Notes under the pieces: model-generated | What the model saw: only the letters and a program-made list of their open reading frames with translations | Told to the model about the DNA's origin: nothing | Databases searched by the model: none | Position numbers and translations under genes: made by a program | Shown: positions 21,234 through 24,245 of the stretch, piece by piece | Numbering within the stretch: position 1 is the stretch's first letter | How the letters are laid out: every line of letters begins with the position of its first letter | Virus record (IMG/VR): IMGVR_UViG_3300008450_000433 | Span: 1-24,245 of that record | Reading direction: 5' to 3' (one strand) | Source of the DNA: a virus | DNA: 24,245 nt

Positions 21234-22774
21234 TAGTTAGCCACGTTGTAATACTCTGGTAACTCTATTTGCAGTTCCAACTCTACGTCTGTCTGTCTGC
21301 TCGTATACTTGACTCCTTTGGGTGCAATGGTTACACCTATCCAAGCCAAGTCTGGGTCTGTCGCAAGTTTGGTGGCATCCCATAACATAAACACCTGTGG
21401 TGACATTTCCACCTGTATGATTGCGTCTGCCTGTTCCTTGCTTACCACGTCACCTAACAAGTAACGTTTAACTTGGTTGGCACTTAACAAACGTTCACGG
21501 TAAATGCCTCTGGCTATATCTTCGTTATCCACTACAAACGTACCGTTTTGCTTGGCTACGTAACTGGTCTCGTTAACCTTGTCAAACAACCAAAAGTCCC
21601 AGCCACCAAGTACGTTTTTCCACATTAGGTAGATTGGATTTTTACGGCAGTCCTTATTTAATAAAACCCTTTTCTTTTCTGTTATCCTATAAACTGGGGT
21701 TACACTTGCTGGGGTCTGTGTCGTGTAGTTATCCTGTACGTAATCGTCCTCCACATAGTTGTTAGACGCAACGTTGCCACTCTCCAACCAAACGTCTACC
21801 TGTTCCACGTTGCTGGTGTAAGTTCCTTTAAGTGTTAATTGGTGTATGCCTACGGAAACTTTAAAACCTAAATTGGCATCGTTGTGGTTTACTATGCTAC
21901 CGTTAGTGTCTAACTCATCTTCCTCTCGTGTGTTGTTAAAACCAACTATTGGAGTAGACCAGATAAACGACAGACTGAATGGATAACCAATAAAGTAAAC
22001 AGGGTTGCTAAACAACGTAAGGAAATTAGCATAGATGCCAGTAACTCTCTGTGGTACGTAATCTGCGTAGTTCTGTCCGTATTGCGTTAGCAAATACTTT
22101 GCACCGTCTACCGTGTAGTAACGAACTGGTTGCTTTGCTCCGTTTACTATTTCCTCCTCTTTAGTTACGTTAACGTCCGTAATCTGTTGCCCCTCCTCTA
22201 TATAACTGTTACGGTATTGGATAGTAAAATAGTTCCACCCAGTATACTCCAACTCGTGGACGTTATTAAATCCAAACTTGTTACGTTTGTACATTTTATA
22301 CTCTAACAATGTACGCACGTCCATTTTAATTATCCCAGCCGTGTCTGGTGTGCCTACTATCTCACCAAGGTACTCCACTTGTTGTGTGCTTGGGATATAT
22401 GCGTACACTTTTAAAAATAACTTGTAACTTATTTTTTTTGCCCAGTTGAGGTAACCAGTGCTGGGTAGTCCAAGTGTCCAAGGTATGTCTGTTGTCAATT
22501 CAAACGATTGTCCAACTGCCGTAACCGTTCCAGTGTTTACCGTTGTGCCACGTACAATGGTAATAACGTCACCTATTGCTATATTTTGTTCGTCTAAAAC
22601 CCCAGAGCCTTGCGTGTTGTTAGTGACCAGCACGTAACCACCTTGGTTGGAAAAACTGCAATATGCATCTTTACGAGTAAACTTAAAAACGTAGGGTTGC
22701 CTGTTGGACTGCCAACGTACCATATACGTAGGATTTAAAACGTGTCCCCTTTCTGGTCTTATTAACTCTATCAT
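21233..22774 (-). CDS. Tail protein of Bacteroidetes-phage type, 513 aa
   Basis: It is a large beta-rich protein with tryptophan/tyrosine-rich blocks and a characteristic C-terminal region K-N-P-I-Y-L-M-W-K-N-V-L-G-G-W-D-F-W-L-F-D (about residues 380-400) that I associate with conserved tail proteins of Bacteroidetes phages without assigned function. A conserved Q-V-K-R-Y-L-L-G-D segment follows. It starts on the stop of the gp10-like gene and ends on the start of the 713-residue gene, so the three are translated as a block. I infer a distal tail or baseplate subunit. Confidence 0.55.
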   Translation of the reverse strand: MIELIRPERGHVLNPTYMVRWQSNRQPYVFKFTRKDAYCSFSNQGGYVLVTNNTQGSGVLDEQNIAIGDVITIVRGTTVNTGTVTAVGQSFELTTDIPWTLGLPSTGYLNWAKKISYKLFLKVYAYIPSTQQVEYLGEIVGTPDTAGIIKMDVRTLLEYKMYKRNKFGFNNVHELEYTGWNYFTIQYRNSYIEEGQQITDVNVTKEEEIVNGAKQPVRYYTVDGAKYLLTQYGQNYADYVPQRVTGIYANFLTLFSNPVYFIGYPFSLSFIWSTPIVGFNNTREEDELDTNGSIVNHNDANLGFKVSVGIHQLTLKGTYTSNVEQVDVWLESGNVASNNYVEDDYVQDNYTTQTPASVTPVYRITEKKRVLLNKDCRKNPIYLMWKNVLGGWDFWLFDKVNETSYVAKQNGTFVVDNEDIARGIYRERLLSANQVKRYLLGDVVSKEQADAIIQVEMSPQVFMLWDATKLATDPDLAWIGVTIAPKGVKYTSRQTDVELELQIELPEYYNVAN

Positions 22775-23262
22775 TATTTAAATGCGTTAACTATGTCCGT
22801 GCTTATCTCTGCCTCTATCTCTGTGCCTATCTCGTTTAAAATTGCCTGTATGCTATTCTCCGTAATGACGTTGGTATAAACCTCTCTGCGTTCACCAAGC
22901 AAATGCAATAACGTACCACGTTGGTGTATGGCACGAGTGATAAGAAAGGCTAAACTGTCCTTTGTCATATTGCCATCTGGTGTTATGCCTTTATCGTCTA
23001 TCCATTGCCTAATGGCTCTGCCCACTGCACCGTCTCCGTCCCTACGTGTCGCTCCCCTACCTTGCTCTACAAATGCCCAGCCAATGCCACCAGTAATGGA
23101 CATACCTACGGCACTGTCCGTGGTTGTCGTTTCCACTTGTAAACTCTGGGACGTTCTGCCACTGGCATTAGCACCAGTGCTAACCATCATAGCCTGTAAC
23201 TCCAGCACGAGCCTATCCCCCTCACGTTGTAAAATGCTCTCTATGCGTTTAAGGTCTAACAC
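22774..23262 (-). CDS. HK97 gp10-like tail/neck completion protein, 162 aa
   Basis: The protein begins with a helix (L-D-L-K-R-I-E-S-I-L-Q-R-E-G-D-R-L-V-L-E-L), followed by N-A-S-G-R-T-S-Q-S-L, a beta segment, and G-G-I-G-W-A-F-V-E-Q-G-R-G-A-T-R-R. Helix, then ASGrtaxSl, then a Y/F-V-E-x-G motif is the signature of HK97 gp10-like proteins, which sit at the head-tail interface. The length is normal. It overlaps the upstream gene by 7 bp and the downstream one by 1 bp. Confidence 0.65.
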   Translation of the reverse strand: MLDLKRIESILQREGDRLVLELQAMMVSTGANASGRTSQSLQVETTTTDSAVGMSITGGIGWAFVEQGRGATRRDGDGAVGRAIRQWIDDKGITPDGNMTKDSLAFLITRAIHQRGTLLHLLGERREVYTNVITENSIQAILNEIGTEIEAEISTDIVNAFK

Positions 23263-23705
23263 TGGTATGCTATGGGTTCATTTATGGTTAAGGTAAAGGT
23301 AAACACGTAACCAGTTAAATTATCATCATACTCGTGCAACAATTCCCTACGGTTAACCTGTCCGATTGCTATCTTATTATTTGGATGCTTGTTTAGGTTT
23401 GTAATAAAACGGTAGTAGATAAGTTGCAACGTTTCCAAATAATTTAAATACTCTAAAGTTGCCTGTTCGTTGTTGGCTATGTCTGCCGTATAACTGCACA
23501 AACCAGACACCTCACCTATTACCTCGTAGGTTGTAGTAACGGCATTGTTTTGGTGTATTACGTCACGTGGGTTAACCAGATGCACCCAGATACGTGGGTA
23601 GTGTTCACTCTGTAAATTACTGTACGCTTTTGCTCCACGTCCGTAGTGCTTCACTCCGTCCGTTGCCTCTGCCACGGTTTTTAGTATGGTTTCAATCAGT
23701 CTCAC
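23256..23705 (-). CDS. Probable tail terminator / completion protein, 149 aa
   Basis: It starts with GTG at 23705, whose TG forms the stop of the frameshifted chaperone frame (GTGA), with AAGAGG just upstream. The sequence has the alpha-beta order of gpU-like tail terminators: N-terminal helix, Y-P-R-I-W-V-H-L-V-N, T-T-T-Y-E-V-I-G-E-V-S-G-L, a long helix with Y-L-N-Y-L-E-T-L-Q-L-I-Y-Y-R-F, and final strands G-Y-V-F-T-F-T-L-T-I-N-E-P. Its length, and the gp10-like gene beside it, fit. Assignment is by pattern and position. Confidence 0.5.
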   Translation of the reverse strand: MRLIETILKTVAEATDGVKHYGRGAKAYSNLQSEHYPRIWVHLVNPRDVIHQNNAVTTTYEVIGEVSGLCSYTADIANNEQATLEYLNYLETLQLIYYRFITNLNKHPNNKIAIGQVNRRELLHEYDDNLTGYVFTFTLTINEPIAYQC

Positions 23706-23956
23706 CTCTTTAGTATTTTGTGTAGTTGTTTAGTAAATCTTGCTTCCTCTGCTCTACGGTATAAGGTTGTAAATGCCTCACTGTATGTAATGTTAAAGAC
23801 TGCGTCATACTTGGTAGGGTCTCCGTTCGCTAATGTATAAATTAAATTGAACTCCCCAAATTTGTTAAACCTATCTATACCAGCCTCCACCTCGTTTATG
23901 TCTGGTGTAACGTTTAACGTTTTGGCTTCGGCTTCGCATACACTATGTAACCACGT
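23702..23956 (-). CDS. -1 frame extension of tail assembly chaperone (T-like part)
   Basis: After slippage, the first new codon is ACG at 23956 and the frame continues for 84 codons to TGA 23704-23702. The added residues begin T-W-L-H-S-V-C-E-A-E-A-K and include E-A-G-I-D-R-F-N-K-F-G-E-F-N-L-I-Y and S-E-A-F-T-T-L-Y-R-R-A-E-E-A-R. The full fusion would be about 181 residues. On its own this frame could only start at GTG 23890 without an obvious ribosome binding site, giving 62 residues. The overlap, phase and heptamer favour the fusion, as in phage G/GT tail chaperones that act on the tape measure protein. Confidence 0.6.
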   Translation of the reverse strand, partial: TWLHSVCEAEAKTLNVTPDINEVEAGIDRFNKFGEFNLIYTLANGDPTKYDAVFNITYSEAFTTLYRRAEEARFTKQLHKILKR

Positions 23957-24245
23957 AAAAAAAAATCTGCCTCTGGATAGGCTTCTACTACTGGCATATT
24001 GTAAACCTCTTGCTCTATTTCCTTTACGTGCTTATCGTCCCACTTTTTATCTGGGTGCAAATACGGTGCGTAATAGTTCGCAACCACGGAGGCTACCAGT
24101 TCACTGTGTGCCGTTTTCTTTTCAATGCCATTAGTGACCAATTGTTGCATAAATAACTTTTGCCCGAACCTCTCTTGACCAACGTCACGTATAACCTTTA
24201 ACTTTATGCCGTTTATCGTTACCTCGTTTGCTCTACGTATAGCCA
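23914..24245 (-). CDS. Tail assembly chaperone, short (G-like) product, 5' end at or just beyond window edge
   Basis: The frame is open to the right edge. The visible sequence ends the window as TG-GCT-ATA-CGT, so the start codon is probably ATG with its A one base outside, giving about 110 residues beginning M-A-I-R-R-A-N-E-V-T-I-N-G-I-K. The protein is helical in the middle (L-V-A-S-V-V-A-N-Y-Y-A-P-Y-L) and has A-Y-P-E-A-D-F-F-L-R-G near the C-terminus, the usual place of the slippery site in G/GT chaperone genes. It ends with a lysine/proline-rich tail. With the overlapping -1 frame (23702-23956) it matches the G/GT layout. Confidence 0.65.
   Translation of the reverse strand, partial: AIRRANEVTINGIKLKVIRDVGQERFGQKLFMQQLVTNGIEKKTAHSELVASVVANYYAPYLHPDKKWDDKHVKEIEQEVYNMPVVEAYPEADFFLRGYIVYAKPKPKR
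23956..23962 (-). promoter_or_regulatory. -1 frameshift slippery heptamer T TTT TTA
   Basis: The minus strand has nine T (23965-23957) followed by A. In the frame of the chaperone this reads GAT TTT TTT TTA CGT, so the last seven bases are T TTT TTA in the correct phase for -1 slippage. The -1 frame is open from about 24030 through to the TGA at 23702. A modest hairpin is possible just downstream (GGTT/AGCC and CATA/TATG arms). Confidence 0.65.

Noticed and set aside
23909-23921. Another AACGTTTAACGTT copy at the end of the chaperone short frame
   Set aside because: No -33/-7 boxes accompany it and AAC GTT codon pairs make near-copies (for example near 36-48 and 4784-4796) common in coding regions.
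1-24245. tRNA genes, CRISPR arrays, insertion sequences, integrase or attachment sites
   Set aside because: I looked for cloverleaf-like sequences, regular repeats, transposase motifs and recombinase signatures and saw none.

Overview
The window looks like about half of a tailed-phage (siphovirus-type) genome infecting a member of the Bacteroidota. It may also be a prophage, but no integrase, repressor or bacterial flank is visible. Host assignment rests on three upstream regions that each carry a textbook Bacteroidota promoter (GTTG, exactly 19 bp, TACATTTG), on A/C-rich leaders in place of Shine-Dalgarno sites, and on structural proteins of the types seen in Bacteroidetes phages. Every gene I can support lies on the minus strand, so the genome reads from the right edge to the left.

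Right to left, the late region begins with a tail-assembly chaperone that appears to be made by a -1 programmed frameshift on U UUU UUA (about 23702-24245). Next come a likely tail terminator, an HK97 gp10-like protein, two large tail/baseplate proteins and a 1193-residue tape measure protein (15511-19092). A small helix-turn-helix protein follows. The head module is a ClpP-like protease fused to a scaffold-like domain, the major capsid protein, and a putative tail tube protein with an unexpected N-terminal membrane segment. An intrinsic terminator at 12181-12211 closes that block. After it come a hypothetical protein, the portal protein, an adaptor-like protein, two large tail fibre proteins with small companions, and a lysis block: membrane-anchored coiled-coil protein, DUF5675 protein, small membrane protein, T7-lysozyme-type amidase, holin candidate and a candidate one-piece spanin. 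Most late genes overlap by ATGA, GTGA or TAATG junctions.

The left 3 kb is different. It holds small accessory genes (DUF932 protein, a papain-like cysteine peptidase candidate, several unknowns) in short units. Three near-identical promoter modules serve these genes. Each has AACGTT-w-AACGTT inside the promoter spacer and a second dyad (core TAACSGTTA) roughly 75-95 bp upstream, which suggests a phage regulon under one regulator.

Across the whole window I found by eye no GATC, GGCC, AGCT, CATG, TCGA, CCGG, GCGC, CGCG or CTAG, while ACGT, GTAC, TGCA and TTAA are common. This is an extreme pattern of 4-bp palindrome avoidance and points to strong restriction pressure. Terminase, replication and lysogeny genes are outside the window or absent.
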